Assembly (NCBI GenBank): GCA_964034945.1
Contig: OZ035961.1
Span: forward strand, 86,694,124 to 86,758,123
Source: Chrysopilus asiliformis
Taxonomy: Eukaryota > Arthropoda > Insecta > Diptera > Rhagionidae
Length of the DNA: 64,000 nucleotides
Direction: 5' to 3'
Positions 32,685 through 43,990 of the stretch are shown one piece after another (position 1 is the stretch's first letter; each line of letters starts with the position of its first letter). The position numbers were made by a program, and so were the translations under genes. The notes beneath the pieces are model-generated. The model did no database searches, had not been told where the DNA came from, and was given only the letters and a program-made list of their open reading frames with translations.

Positions 32685-35494
32685 CGTTTGTTACAAATCA
32701 TACCAATTTAGTAGTGAAACTACGCTCCAATAGGAATTTCACTCGCTTTGTTGAAAATCACTCATCAAAAATGCGAATATGCTCCAAAAATGGGCTTTTA
32801 CCCACAAAATTTTGTTGGAATTCAAACAAATCAACTAGAGTGTAGGGTATCAGCTGAAGGGCTTTTGCCGCCTTATGTCCTTTAAAAAAAATTTATGAAA
32901 AATATATTTTATATGAATTAAAAATTTACTTACTGTCGTTTTGGGTATTTTCAATTTCTTCAAGGATTTCGATGACAGTGTTGTCGCGCGATGGTTTTGA
33001 CTTGGTCAATACTTATTGCCACAATTTCATCCAATTATCTACTTGTCCAAATTTCCCGTATTTCACAACGTCCAACTGGCAAAGTTTAACTCCGTTTATC
33101 CCCAAAAGCGCCGGATACTTTGAAATGTAACATGCAGTAGTTATCACGGTATTGAGCTCATTAAATCGATATTGTTGGTTTGCTGTCCATCGAATTTCAA
33201 TCTCTTTAGAGTCCGAAGAGTTGCTGCAAGTAAGTTATGTATTGCTCAATTTCTTCTTTGCTAGATGTGGGTTTTTCGAGAGTAATTCCCGAGGTCTTCA
33301 TATTTAGTTTTTCTGTCAGATAGCTATACCGCAGATAAAGATATATCGAAGATATCTTTAACTTGGGCATCTTCATGAAAATTCCAACTCGGTATAGCAA
33401 CTCTCGAAATAAGGTTCCACAACTCCTGCACACTGGATACAATAAAACACCACCTTGATACAAACTATCGTGACGTCACATAAAGAGGTATTTTCTATAA
33501 TTGTGTGTTCTTATTAAAGGATTTTCGAAGTGAAAGGTACGATGCAAATTATCCGTTATAGCTTTCCAGTAATTCACCACCTTTATATCTTGTTTCGCGA
33601 AGCAAAGAACCGAAGAAATCAATGAAATCGTGGTCGAAATAGTGACCTTAAATTTATAATCAAAAGCAGCATCACGGCTTGTTTCTAATCACGAAGGCTA
33701 TTGTTTTGAATGTTTTATTGTCCGATCGTGGCGCTGAAAGCACTTCTGTCAAATGGAAACGATTTTCGGATTTCTTGTATGATGTTTGGAATTTTTATCA
33801 TATCAGGACCCAGCGCCGCAATAACTTTTGAAACCTTAGCTACCACACGACCAGCGAGACTAGCCGAAACTTTTGAGAAATCAGCACACGTCCTTAAAAA
33901 ACAACCTGTCGCATAAAACCGTAAAGCCAACAATAGTTGATCTCTGGGTGTCTGGTCTAACAATAAATAACAAATTTCGTTTTTACCTATTATGATTAAC
34001 AAAGATTTCAGCTTCAATTCTAGCCAAAAGTGCTTGAAATGTTGCTTTTGTTAAGCGAAATCTCATGACAAATTCACTTTCACTCCAAGTATCAAAATGG
34101 TTCACCCTTATTTGCAGTACGTAGGGTCTTGAAATGATTGCTGGTTCATCACTGTCAGAGTCAGACAAAATATTCACTTCCATTAACGAATCCATAGGTT
34201 TTTTCATACATTTTAACTTTCCGATTTCAATATTTTAATTTTATTCTAAAACTGTCAACAACTGCTTTAAAAAGGGAGTGGTGGCGCTGGGGTAAAAATA
34301 TACACAAAATTTCAAGATATCTCGACCTCAGACCAAGAGATAACTTTACCCGAGAGTTATCTTTATCTCGATGTTTTTTGCTACGAAGATTTCCATTTTT
34401 TTAGATATACTTAGTATATCTCCCAATTGGTGTTATCCGCAGTATATCTGGGACTGAAGACTTCGGGCATAACAGAATAACTTGATTGCGAACCCCGTGG
34501 AATATTTTTGGAAATTCTTAATTGCGTTCGGAGGTTATTGTAAGCGTTCCATAATTTGCCTCGCGCTTGAATTTTCCTCGTTGATGGAACAAAAAATGTT
34601 GAAACTACTTCTTTCGGAAAAATTTCCCGTATGTTATCTGCCAATTCTTCAAAGTCTTGGCGCCTCAAAGCTGTGTTATGCAACTATGTTACACTATACT
34701 CAATTACCGCCTTAGCAATGTTTGTTCTATGTTTGTTTTGCAATTCTTTTCCACTTTCAACTCAAACTATTATAGGTTTTATTGCAGTTAAATTCCGAAT
34801 TTCTTCTACAGTAGGCTAACACACGGCATACTGGTCAAATATAGCGCTGGAAGAAAGTGAACTTGATACTGTTGTTGGAATACTTTGCTGCGACAATATA
34901 CAACTGCTCAAATCGTCGATGTTTGGCACAATCTGCGGAACTGTATTGAAATAAAATAGAAGTCTCTTTGATACAATTTATACCTAATTCAATGTAAAAG
35001 GAAGGAGCATCACACCTTCGAGCTGCGTTTCTGCAACAGGACAACCGTTTATAGAAATAATAAGATTTTCTTGAGATGAAATATTAAATGCTTGTCTTCC
35101 TGTGGGGCGAAAAATATTAAAAGCGCGCATAAAAAATTATTGCTTGTTTAATCTGCGTACCTGCAGAAATTACATTTGCGTAGATAGCGCTGTCGATACC
35201 AACCTCAATGATTTTTTTTTCTCGCAATAAGTTATTTGAACATACATCGTAAAATTATTATTAAAACAGGTAATGAAAATATTATGGAAAAGAAAATATA
35301 ATGTTTTTTAAAACAATTCAGTGTATTGTCCTTTTAAAAAAATAGTTTTAAAGTCTACTGAACATTTATATTGCGATAAAAAATCCACTCAAAATTCCGT
35401 GGATTTCTAGATCGGTCTCTGGAACAAGTAAGCAGGGCACAATGTGGAAATCGTGATTGATGTTTGGGTTAAAAATTGTAGCGTTTCTTGTTCC
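32685..35494 (-). pseudogene. Second copy of the broken-gene segment
   Basis: It repeats exons (a)-(b) of the broken gene and the MITE end, with the same frame errors. The stops at 34700-34830 and the frame change at 33230 match unit 1, so decay came before duplication. The Harbinger insertion falls between SSYSV and the TLEKP segment. Confidence 0.8.
33286..34469 (-). mobile_element. Deleted PIF/Harbinger element inserted in duplication unit 2
   Basis: 1184 bp with inverted ends (TTCCCGAGGTCTTCA against TGCCCGAAGTCTTCA) and TAA on both sides (33283-33285 and 34470-34472). Unit 1 shows the uninterrupted site (gagagTAAcagaata at 31671-31673), which proves insertion and TSD. It carries the N-terminal part of a Harbinger transposase on the minus strand (about 34207-33715: FVMRFRLTKATFQALLARIE, then DQLLLALRFYATGCFLRTCA) and then stops. 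No catalytic DDE part remains, so it is non-autonomous. The ORF at 33206-33463 spans its junction and is artificial. Confidence 0.93.
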
Positions 35495-35764
35495 TTCTGT
35501 CCTTACGAGACCATTGCCCTCAATTTCCAGAGAAACCCTGTTTCCTTCAAAAATATGTTGGTGATCTACCATGAAGTTATAACTAAATAAACTAAAGCGG
35601 GATGTGGTGCTTATTATGAATTTCGTCAACCGGTACATGCTAAAAGAGCACGAAACTTCTATGTGAAATCGACCCTGCTCAATTCGCGCCGGAATTTCAA
35701 AACATCTTTCAAATAACGGAACAGCAGCATTTCTATCTTCGTCAATATTTAAAAATTGTTTCAC
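35366..35764 (-). pseudogene. Unassigned ORF upstream of the broken gene
   Basis: A 132-codon frame without its own ATG at the start (GTG) begins VKQFLNIDEDRNAAVPLFER and has coding-like composition. It crosses the right edge of duplication unit 2 (35494), so only part exists in unit 1. It may be a further upstream exon of the same gene; acceptor-like 'tttaaatag' precedes it at about 35780. Unrecognised. Confidence 0.35.
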
Positions 35765-35799
35765 CAGTTGGACCTGCCGGACTATTTAAACTGGCTTAG

Positions 35800-36562
35800 G
35801 TGTTGTTATATTTTCCTGCACAGGCTCTGTGTATTTTGTGTGCTTCGGTTGGTGTCTTGGTTGTCTAAATCGCAAGCGTGTACATAAAATGTCATAAAAA
35901 TGTTAAGAAAATAGAATAACAAAGAGTGAAGGGGTCTTATTAAAGGGACATTTGCAATATTAATTTACAAAAGCTGTGCAAGTAACAATAAAATGTGTCC
36001 TCGTATGTACTCGTTACTTCTCATCCAAGCATTCGGTACTAGTTAATAAACGAATATCATACGCGGAGGACGAAAAAAAGTGCCAAAAGATGGCAATGGA
36101 GCGCTGGTTTTTTTCCCTTTAGCTTAGATTTAATCATCAAAAACTGTGTTTCGATTTTGAGAATATAAGGTATGAGTAACGACATGTATTCACATAAGTA
36201 ACGAATCCGTATTTCGTATCTGCTTAATAACGAAAAAATTTAAAATGATTTAAAAAAATTTTGTCGGTTTAAGCTCCTCAAACACAAAGAAGAATGCATC
36301 CTCACATCGAAAATGAGACTGCACAGACCGAAGCAGAAAATGTCACCGGAAGAATTTTTAGGAGGTGCTTTATTGAACGACATTTTTAATAAACAAAAAC
36401 GAATAAAATCGCAAAAGTATTTGTACTTTATTATCAGTGTAATAACAACAAAAAAAAATTACATAATTCAAAATTAATACTTTTGAAAAGTTTTATTCTA
36501 TTCCCATTTATTGAATAAACTCAAACAACATTTCTTGAGAAGAAACCAATATTCAACATTAT
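35800..36562. other. No gene seen
   Basis: AT-rich spacer without ORF, repeat or motif that I can support. Confidence 0.4.
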
Positions 36563-36672
36563 CAGGTCTATTATAAGCTCCACTCTAATGTCGATTTTGG
36601 AGGTAAATTTTTCACTGCAGATTAGCCGTGGAATTAGCGTTTTCTTATGGAGTGGAACTCAGAATAGACCTG
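36563..36672. mobile_element. Small hairpin MITE
   Basis: The ends CAGGTCTATT and AATAGACCTG extend imperfectly to about 24 bp, flanked by TAT on both sides. It is 110 bp. Confidence 0.55.
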
Positions 36673-37019
36673 TATATTAGATTGCACAATTGTTTGTGGA
36701 GTTCAGTTCCTTTTCTAAAATTCTGATTTTAAGCGAGTGGATTTCAATCTCTCGCTGTTCTCATTTTTCCAAGGTTTGTAGTTCCAAGCGGACATGCTGC
36801 AGTTTTACTTTTTCCGTTTCTAGCTTAATATTTAAAAGTTCTTCGTTTAAAAATGCGATTTTTCACTTAAAATTTGAGATTCCCGACATTCGAGCACTGA
36901 ACTTTTGCTAGCCTTTGTGACTGCAGCTACTGTCAGGGTTTTCGTTTGTTTAAAATGAGTTGATTGGCTTGCAGTAGATTTCTGTAGTTGTTTAGCTGAA
37001 TTACTTTCCACTTGCTTTA

Positions 37020-37745
37020 CAGTATCCTCCTCTATTTGCACAGGTGGGACGCTCGATTATTTTTCCCTCAATAATCGTTTATACTTGTCTCCCAGTGTTT
37101 TACGTCCACTACCAATGAACATTTTGTGGAGACAACATTTTGTTCACAGCAATGATTTAGACAAAAATTATGATCTTCACCACTAAAATTTTGATTGTGT
37201 TGACGATAATCGAAAAATCTTTTCTTTCCGTGTAGCATTTTTGATCTTGGTAATTTCCTCACCAAAAACCAAACTTTCAAAATTAGAATGGTTTGCTGGT
37301 GATGCAGGCAAATACGGCAGCCTTTTTCGTTCATGTTATAGATACACTGCGGTGAGTTCTGAATACCAACTTCCATAACTAAGTTCTTCAAGCTGTTGAA
37401 ATGATTGCTAACAATATTTTTATTTAATTTTTGAGCTTTAGCAGGATTCGTGATTTGAGCCTTGCGTCGCGCTAACTAGATTTCTCTTCAGGAAACTTTC
37501 GAACCAATTCCTACCGGCCAAATTAGTTTTGAGGTTGAAGTTATGCGGAATATTGTGTTTCACACAAAGGTAGGCGTGAAAACGCAAAATTTTACGTTGG
37601 GATAAGAAACCCCTTTGGATTGACTGTAAGGCACCTGCCATTCCTTCAGAAGACAAGTATAACAAAAATAAAACTATCCACAAGGAAAAGCCAATAAAAT
37701 ATTTACCTTTTCGTTCCGCTAGTTTTATAAAAACCTGAAATCACT
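37020..37745 (-). pseudogene. Tigger/pogo transposase, middle part
   Basis: Minus strand. A CENP-B-type second HTH ends in GRNWFESFLKRN (about 37470-37500). A frameshifted stretch RRKAQITNPAKAQKLN follows, then VGIQNSPQCIYNMNEKGCRI (about 37320-37370), which corresponds to the 'IYN.DETG' start of the DDE_1 nuclease; here the catalytic D is replaced (NMNEKG). Several frame changes follow. No terminal repeats found. Confidence 0.65.
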
Positions 37746-39700
37746 CACGCCAGCTGCCTTTGATTGACTGTGGCAATTGACAAGTGCGAAACTGCGTAAT
37801 TGTTTCTGCATGAAATAAATACATTTGCAACTGCGCACGAACATGCACAAAACCAGATCTGTGCTTGTCCGGGAAACATGATTTTTCGTCCCTGGGCCTT
37901 ATTAAGTGCTGGGCCTTATTACCCCCACCTACCTTACTTCAGAATATACCAGTCTCTCGACCGATCCATTCTTGTCCGTTCTCATAGCAACATTTATCAT
38001 AAATATAAATATGTTTCGTGTAGGACAATAGACGACGAATGTGCTGCGCTGACACGTAGTTCGACGAATATCGACGGGAACACGAAACTTTTTAGATTTC
38101 CATTGGTTAAATCCTGGTAAGCACAAACATTTTTCTTACAAGAACACACTCGAAACGAAAAACACTTCTATTATAAATCAATACTCGACTATTTTTGATA
38201 AAATTATCTTTGAGTTAAAAGATTTTTGATTTAAAACTATTGTGTGATCAATTCCTACTGATTCTGCAAGTTCAGCTAGCGTCTGACATGGGTCTTCATC
38301 TTAGATTGTTGTTATTTACAATACACTTTAAAACATTAAAACACTTCTCTTCATTGTGATTAAACACTTTTTGTTTTAGTTATAAACTTAACTTGACTTC
38401 ATAACTGTCGTGGTTTTATTTAAATAAAATAAAACTAAAGATTTTACTTTTTCTTTTACTATTATTTTTATTTATTTATTCAAAATTCCATAAAGATTCA
38501 CTTAAATTCACTTAATATCGTTTGATTTTTGTTCAATATTTAATTTTGGAAAAATATTCACTTAAATTATTTTAATAACATTTGATTTTGAAAAAATTAC
38601 TTAAATTATTTAAAATTACTTAAATTACGTAAAATTTGAACTTTTTAACAAACATCGAATCACTCCTTTAACTGTAATAGTAATGGCTGATTTCAGGATT
38701 TTCGAACCCCTTTTTATACTCGCCAGTAAACAACCCTTGGTTGCAGGTGTTCACTGTGGTAAACAAGTTAATGTAAACAGTTTGAGTTTACATAAACATA
38801 ATTTCATCATGACTGTAATCCTTTCTGGGCTTCAGCTAGCATGACTTCATCTCGTCTTTGCTTTCTCAAACAATGCCCGAATATAACTGAAATGATCGCA
38901 CATTGTTTACAAACAATACCATAAACAAACTGTATAGAGTTCGCGCATAATTGTAAACAAGGTTTTACGCTTACTGTCAACTATTGCTGTAAACAAAACA
39001 CTTGAGGATAACTGTAAACAAAGTTCGCGCTTATATAAACAAAATACTGACGCATGACTGTAAACAAAGCTCATGCTTATCGCTATGTATCGAATTTCAA
39101 GTCTTATGATTAATTTAAGTATTTTTCCATTTATGCTTTCATCCTTATGACTAATTTGAGTATTTTTCAATTTATATTTCATCTTAATTATTTTTATTTT
39201 AATGAACTGTATTAATTTAGATTTTGATATGCATATTTTTAAGATTTTATTGACATAAAAGATTTTGATATGCATATTTTTAAGATTTTATTGGCGTTTG
39301 CTGCGGCTCAGCTAGCCGGTTGGGGGGGATCTTACCCATTTGAAACAATGCGCGGTTTCATACAAATATATTTATAATTCGTGCTTGTGTATGGGAAAAT
39401 CAAAAAAAAAATCGAATACACTACATGGAAGGGAACAGGGAACTATTACTAATACCTGCGTCATAAAGCAAACATTACGCCATCAATGCACCTGCAACAC
39501 CTCTACAAGTGAGGATATTACGCTAAAATTACTCATCGTCTAGGCGCACCTCCATCCACCTAACACTTTTTAGTTAACAATGAAATATTGTTTCAACAGT
39601 TCTTTATTATAAAGAAAAATCTTTAATTTTACAGTAAAATTGTAAGGTTGTAACGTAAACTATATAAATTATATAAAGTAAATATTTTATTGGGAATCGA
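37746..39700. other. AT-rich region with tandem repeats; no supported gene
   Basis: A plus frame ending TKLFRFPLVKSW before a gtaagc donor (38120) recalls a THAP-finger exon but lacks the expected Cys spacing. At 38885-39080 there are imperfect repeats of 'tgtaaacaaagttcgcgcttat'. A 33-bp direct repeat (gattttgatatgcatatttt...) lies at 39220-39252 and 39261-39293. The 38400-38700 segment has LTR-like composition, but no TSD could be fixed. Confidence 0.4.
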
Positions 39701-39954
39701 CTACCCTGATTAGGTTTCCTCTCTTTCGGAATCGTCTGTTTCGGAATAGTGAGACGCAAAATCAATAAGTGGTTCGTATAATAACTTAATTAAATGTTGA
39801 TATTTAGCTAATTGCTGCTTCATTTCGTTATTAGGCTCAGATGATATTCTTCCAATATTTAATTCTATTATGCTTGAACGATTTGCAATTTTCAAAGTTT
39901 CAATTAAACTTAAAACAAATTCAAAGCATAATTCAATCGTAAAACACTCTGATA

Positions 39955-40839
39955 TCGCACATGGTCCCGTAGACTGTAGTATCTCAAAAAAATGTGTTTT
40001 TGAGTAATTATTCCATTATGTAAAGGAAAATTGACTGAATCAAATGAAAAACAAATTTAAATGTAAACGTAGTCCTAAAATTTATTTTTTTTTGGTTTTT
40101 TAAATTCCCATTTTTTAAAATTTAAATTGATTTTGTGGAAAACAAACCTATCTCTATCTTTTATTATTGCAAAAAAAAAAAAAATGAAGCAAATGATCTG
40201 TAAATTATTATCAAAAGAGTAATACAGTAGAACACGCTTAAATGCACATCGAATTTCGCAGAATTTTATGTGCATTTATCCGTGTTTTGCATTTATACGT
40301 AGCACGGAAGCACAGATAAATGCACATTAATGTGCAATTATGCGAGTAAAAGATAAACATGCAACTTTAATATTCCTGTAATAAACATTTAAATTCAACA
40401 AGGCTACACAAAAACAAAGAACCTAATTGAGAATTCATTTTATCAAATAAAAATAACAATAATCACTTTTTTTTGTGTAATTACATTTCATTTTTGCACA
40501 TGTGCATTTAAGCGTGTAAAATTTCATATAATTTATACTTTTGCGGATGTGAAAATGGTTGCATTTAAGCAAATATTGCAATTAAGCGTGTTTCATTTAT
40601 CCGTGTATATTTATATGAAAAATGCAAATCCTCCATGCACAAATTTTGCGTGCAATTATACGAGTTTTGCATTTACGCGTGTTGCATTTAAGCGCGTTCT
40701 ACTGTAAATTGAAATATTACTGTACAGACAACAGAAAAAACAATTATTCATAAACAATTATTTTGAAATGAAAACTTTGAATGCGTTTTTCTCAAAATGG
40801 CCGATTTTGAGATACTACAGTCTACGGGACCATGTGCGA
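39955..40839. mobile_element. MITE interrupted by a second MITE
   Basis: The inverted ends match over about 34 bp (left TCGCACATGGTCCCGTAGAC) and are flanked by TA. Without the nested element it is about 403 bp. The ends resemble those of Tc1/mariner-type MITEs. Non-coding. Confidence 0.87.
40225..40704. mobile_element. Nested Tigger-type MITE
   Basis: The ends are CAGTAGAACACGCTTAAATGC and the inverse of CAGTAGAACGCGCTTAAATGC, with TA on both sides (40223-40224 and 40705-40706). Copies of 'gcatttaagcgtg' and 'catttatccgtg' fill the interior in both orientations. The CAGTAGAA start is shared with the Tigger element at 1999. Confidence 0.88.
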
Positions 40840-41269
40840 TATATCAATACATTTTAATTTTTTTGCCTTTACAATATATGTTATTACAGCTTTCTTGCTT
40901 AGCCCTTGACTAAAGTTGCAATTGAGTTTCTTAAGATTTGGAATCCGAGTGGCCAATTTCTCTAAGAAGTCTAAGAAGTAAATGGAAGTTAACCATTAAA
41001 GAAAAAAGTTACAGCTTTTACTTGAACATCATATTTCCTTAAATGGAATTTTTAATTCAAATATATCATTAAAATAAGGTTATCAAAAAATGTTTGAGCT
41101 CAATATGACATATATATTTAATGTTACTGTGTTATTTTAATTTTGTTTATCATTAATAATCCTGTCGTTCCCCACCACTTACTCAAAAACTATATGTTCG
41201 AGAGTTCTCGATATAACTATTCGGAAATACGTTTGTGTTAAGTATGTATGAGCTCCTCATATATATATA

Positions 41270-43055
41270 TTGGGTTGAGTAAAAAGTCGTTGCGTATTTT
41301 TTGTATGTTTTTCAAAGTCATTTATTTATATAAAGAACAAAGATCAATCAATGAAATATTTTCCGTTTTGCTCGATGACCTTTTGCCATCTTTCGGTGAG
41401 CTTCATAATTCCCCGTTCGTAGAAAGACCTGTCTTTATTGACGAAAAACTGAACAAGATGCTGTTTTACCGCCTCATCTTAATTTAACGTTATTCCACGC
41501 AAGGAGTTGTGGAGAGCGAAACAAGTGGAAGTCTGACGGCGCAAGGTCAGGCGAGTATGGTGGGTGGGGCAACACATCTCATCCAAGCTCCAATAGTTTT
41601 TGACGGGTCACCAAAGAAATGTGTGGTCTCACGTTGTCATGATGGAACACAATTCCTTTACGATTGACGAGCTCCAGACGTTTCTGGATGACAGATTCGT
41701 TCAAATTGTCCAATTGCCGACAGTACACATCCGAATTGATTGTTCGGTTCCTTGGTAGGAGCTCAAAAAACACCACTCTTGTCGTGTTTAGATGGATAAG
41801 AAGTAGGGGTGATGAAAACTAAAACACAATTCACTTTTAACTTTTGTCTTTATTAAACACTTTCCTTTTGTATAAACTTATAAACTTATTTTCTTTTACA
41901 ATTAACTTGGTTTCTTTCCTTTATTCACAATCTCAAAAACTGATCTTCCTTTACAAAATTCACTTCACTACTTATTGATCTTTACAAAATTTACTTAATT
42001 AATTACTTATTGACTGACTTAATTTCTACTCACTACTTCTACTACACTACTCGTTAACTACTGACTAACTACTGTTCTCCTTGACTTCTAAATTAAAACT
42101 GTCTCTTGTCAAATTATTCCATACCTAAATTTTGACCTTTGTTGAATCGGACCTACGTTAACATTTCTACAACACGAAATCAATAACTTTACTTTCCCAT
42201 GGGAAAATAGAAATATTAGGTCAATCGAATGTTGACACATCGTAACTTCAATAAGTCGATATTTGGAAATAGCAACGTTGAATTTTAGTCTTTGTTCAAA
42301 AATGAGACTTTGTTGCTTAACGACTTTCTTTTGAAATTACTATGTTGGCAATAATTTTTAGTAACTACAACGGTCACTGAACCATTCAACTTTCGAAATT
42401 CATTGCTGATAGCCGATGTTGTATGGCTAGATTTCGTAAGTATCCGGTCTCGATTCTAATTCACTACACTCTGGTCCAATCCCACCACAGTGAGAGCATA
42501 ACCTTCCTCTGTTGAAGTTCTGCCTTTGAAGTCGTTTGAGGTGGATCATCACGTCGAGACCAAGACCGTTTGCGCACCACATTGTTGTAAACAATCCACT
42601 TCTCATCACCAGTTATCATACGTTTCAAAAAAGGATCGTTTTCTTCACGTTTCATGAGCATATCGCAGATGTTTATACGCGCCGTCAAATGAACTTCTTT
42701 GAGTTCATGAGGAAACCAAATATCGAGCTTGCTTCCGTATCCCAGCTTCTTTAGATGGACGTGAACACTTTTTTGACTGATCTTCAATGTTTCTGCAATC
42801 TCTCGTGTCGTGTAACGTGGGATCAATGCCTTTATTTTGTCGTCATCAACCTCGGTGGGCCTTCCTGAACGAGGAACATCTTTGAGATCAAAATCACCAG
42901 CGCGGAATTTCTTGAACCAGTTTTGGCACTGACGTTCTTGTAGCGCATCGTCCCCGTAAACTTTACGCAATTTTTCACAAGCTTCACGCGCGTTCTTCCC
43001 TTTACGGAAGTAAAACAGTAAAATAAGGCGCATGTGAAGTGGATTTAACTGTCCG
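41270..43055 (-). mobile_element. Irritans-type mariner, 3' end intact, split by a solo LTR
   Basis: The right end (in element sense) is a mariner terminus at 41270 (ttgggttgagtaaaaagtcg). The transposase begins near 43050 without the usual leader and 5' TIR, so the 5' end is lost. Catalytic motifs: D1 in GDEKWIVYNN (about 42590), D2 in HHDNVRPH (about 41625), D3 in YSPDLAPSD (about 41545) after a frameshift and a TGG-to-TGA change. The LTR at 41780-42468 sits between D1 and D2. It is inactive. Confidence 0.85.
41780..42468. mobile_element. Solo LTR with CTCT target duplication
   Basis: 689 bp, TGTCGTGTTTAG...TTCACTACA, with CTCT on both sides (41776-41779 and 42469-42472). The mariner frame resumes exactly across it (WWDWTRV then VFFELLPRN). 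The AT-rich interior has 'ttatttactt'-type repeats (41830-42080). Confidence 0.85.
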
Positions 43056-43708
43056 CTGTCCGTCCTTTCCGCGTTGAGCGAGTCTGGAGGGTGCTGGATC
43101 TCCGGGCTCGAAGCCTTAGGGTCCAGCTGCTCCGAAATTGTATTGGCAAGAGGTTGGTTTCTCTTCCCCTTGCCAGAATCCGGCTTGGTGGCTAAGATTT
43201 CCGGTTTTTTAAGAGTTCCGGTCTCTGTCATACAATCATTTCTACTAGATTGAAACACCCATCTATCCCCAACAGGGGCAAGTTGTCTTAAATCTCCAAA
43301 AACTATTACGGATTTGCCACCAAATAGAGATGTACTTCTAAAAATCTGCTTTAATCTGGAATCGATGTGGGAAAGAATTTTGCCACCCACCATTGATATC
43401 TCGTCGATTATAATTAATTGAAGATTTTGGAACTTTGAATATATTGTATTGGCAATGTCGCTGCTTAGTGGCCTAATTTCCGAATGTGATTGTTTGATGG
43501 GTAAAGAAAAGATAGAATGAAGGGTAGCTCCATTTATATTAAAAGCAGCTTCTACGGTAGGAGTGCATAAAACGACCTTAATATTTTCAGGGTTGGCTCC
43601 AGGTCGCGAATTAAGACTTTGGGTCAACTCATTATAGAGTGCAGTAAGTAGTCTATTTTTTTTCTGTCCCAGGACCCCTGCTAACAAATTCATAAAAATT
43701 TGTTCCAT
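42464..43708 (-). pseudogene. Chimeric ORF: Helitron/PIF1-like helicase fused to mariner transposase
   Basis: One open frame of 414 codons. Residues 1-155 are a superfamily-1 helicase segment: LQLIIIDEISMVGGKILSHI is motif II (Walker B, DE) and FGDLRQLAPVGDRWVF is motif III. Residues about 156-220 (KKPEILATKPDSGKGKRNQP...) are of unknown origin. Residues about 221-412 are mariner: HTH (QNWFKKFRAGDFDLKDVPRS), second HTH, WFPHEL linker and the first catalytic D (GDEKW). The frame ends in the LTR at 42464. The Walker A motif lies in another frame just upstream (GPGTEK, 43653-43922), so the helicase is also damaged. A functional product is unlikely, but the long open fusion is notable. Confidence 0.72.
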
Positions 43709-43990
43709 ATTTTATGTTATGTAAAACATGGTTAAAATACAACCTCTGCTCGGTATTTAATGATCGAATAATTTGGGAAAAGTCTAAATCGGAAATTAGT
43801 GATGCCAATTTTATTACACGGGTTTCGTTATCCTGGGGAACATTATCATCTATTATTCGAACATTAGGTTGCACATTTGGAAAGGGGCGAAGATCCGGAT
43901 CATCTTCATTCTGAATATCCACGGTATTTTCAAGAAATCTTTCATTTTGTCCAGCGATTAAGGCATTGTCAAGCTCATCGTCATTCTCAA
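43240..43990 (-). mobile_element. Helitron/PIF1-like helicase fragment
   Basis: Minus strand: FENDDELDNALIAGQNERFL, then LNTEQRLYFNHVLHNIKYGT (motif Q region), YEFVSRGPGTEK (degenerate Walker A, with a frameshift in an A run near 43668), then the helicase part of the chimeric ORF. 'F.DE..M' and 'GD.RQL.PV' are typical of Helitron and cellular PIF1 helicases. The multi-copy setting favours Helitron. The Rep domain and ends were not found. Confidence 0.62.

Larger units (their letters stand above)
31063..35494. repeat. Tandem duplication, 1.62-kb unit, nearly identical
   Basis: Unit 1 is 31063-32684 and unit 2 is 32685-35494. After removal of the 1187-bp insertion (element plus one TSD) unit 2 is 1623 bp. 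I found only isolated differences by eye (for example the a/t run near 31270 against 32890). The left breakpoint lies inside the MITE 30304-31220. Near-identity means a very recent event or an assembly artefact joining two haplotypes. Confidence 0.95.

Noticed and set aside
33206..33463. 85-codon ORF joining the Harbinger end to the broken-gene segment
   Set aside because: It crosses the insertion junction, so its first part is transposon terminal sequence.
37800..38120. Plus-strand ORF ending NTKLFRFPLVKSW before a GT donor, THAP-finger-like
   Set aside because: The C2CH spacing of a THAP domain is not met and no second exon was found.
38407..39330. LTR-like segment starting TGTCGTGGTTTT
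   Set aside because: No matching 4-bp duplication or CA end found despite looking; only composition resembles the other LTRs.
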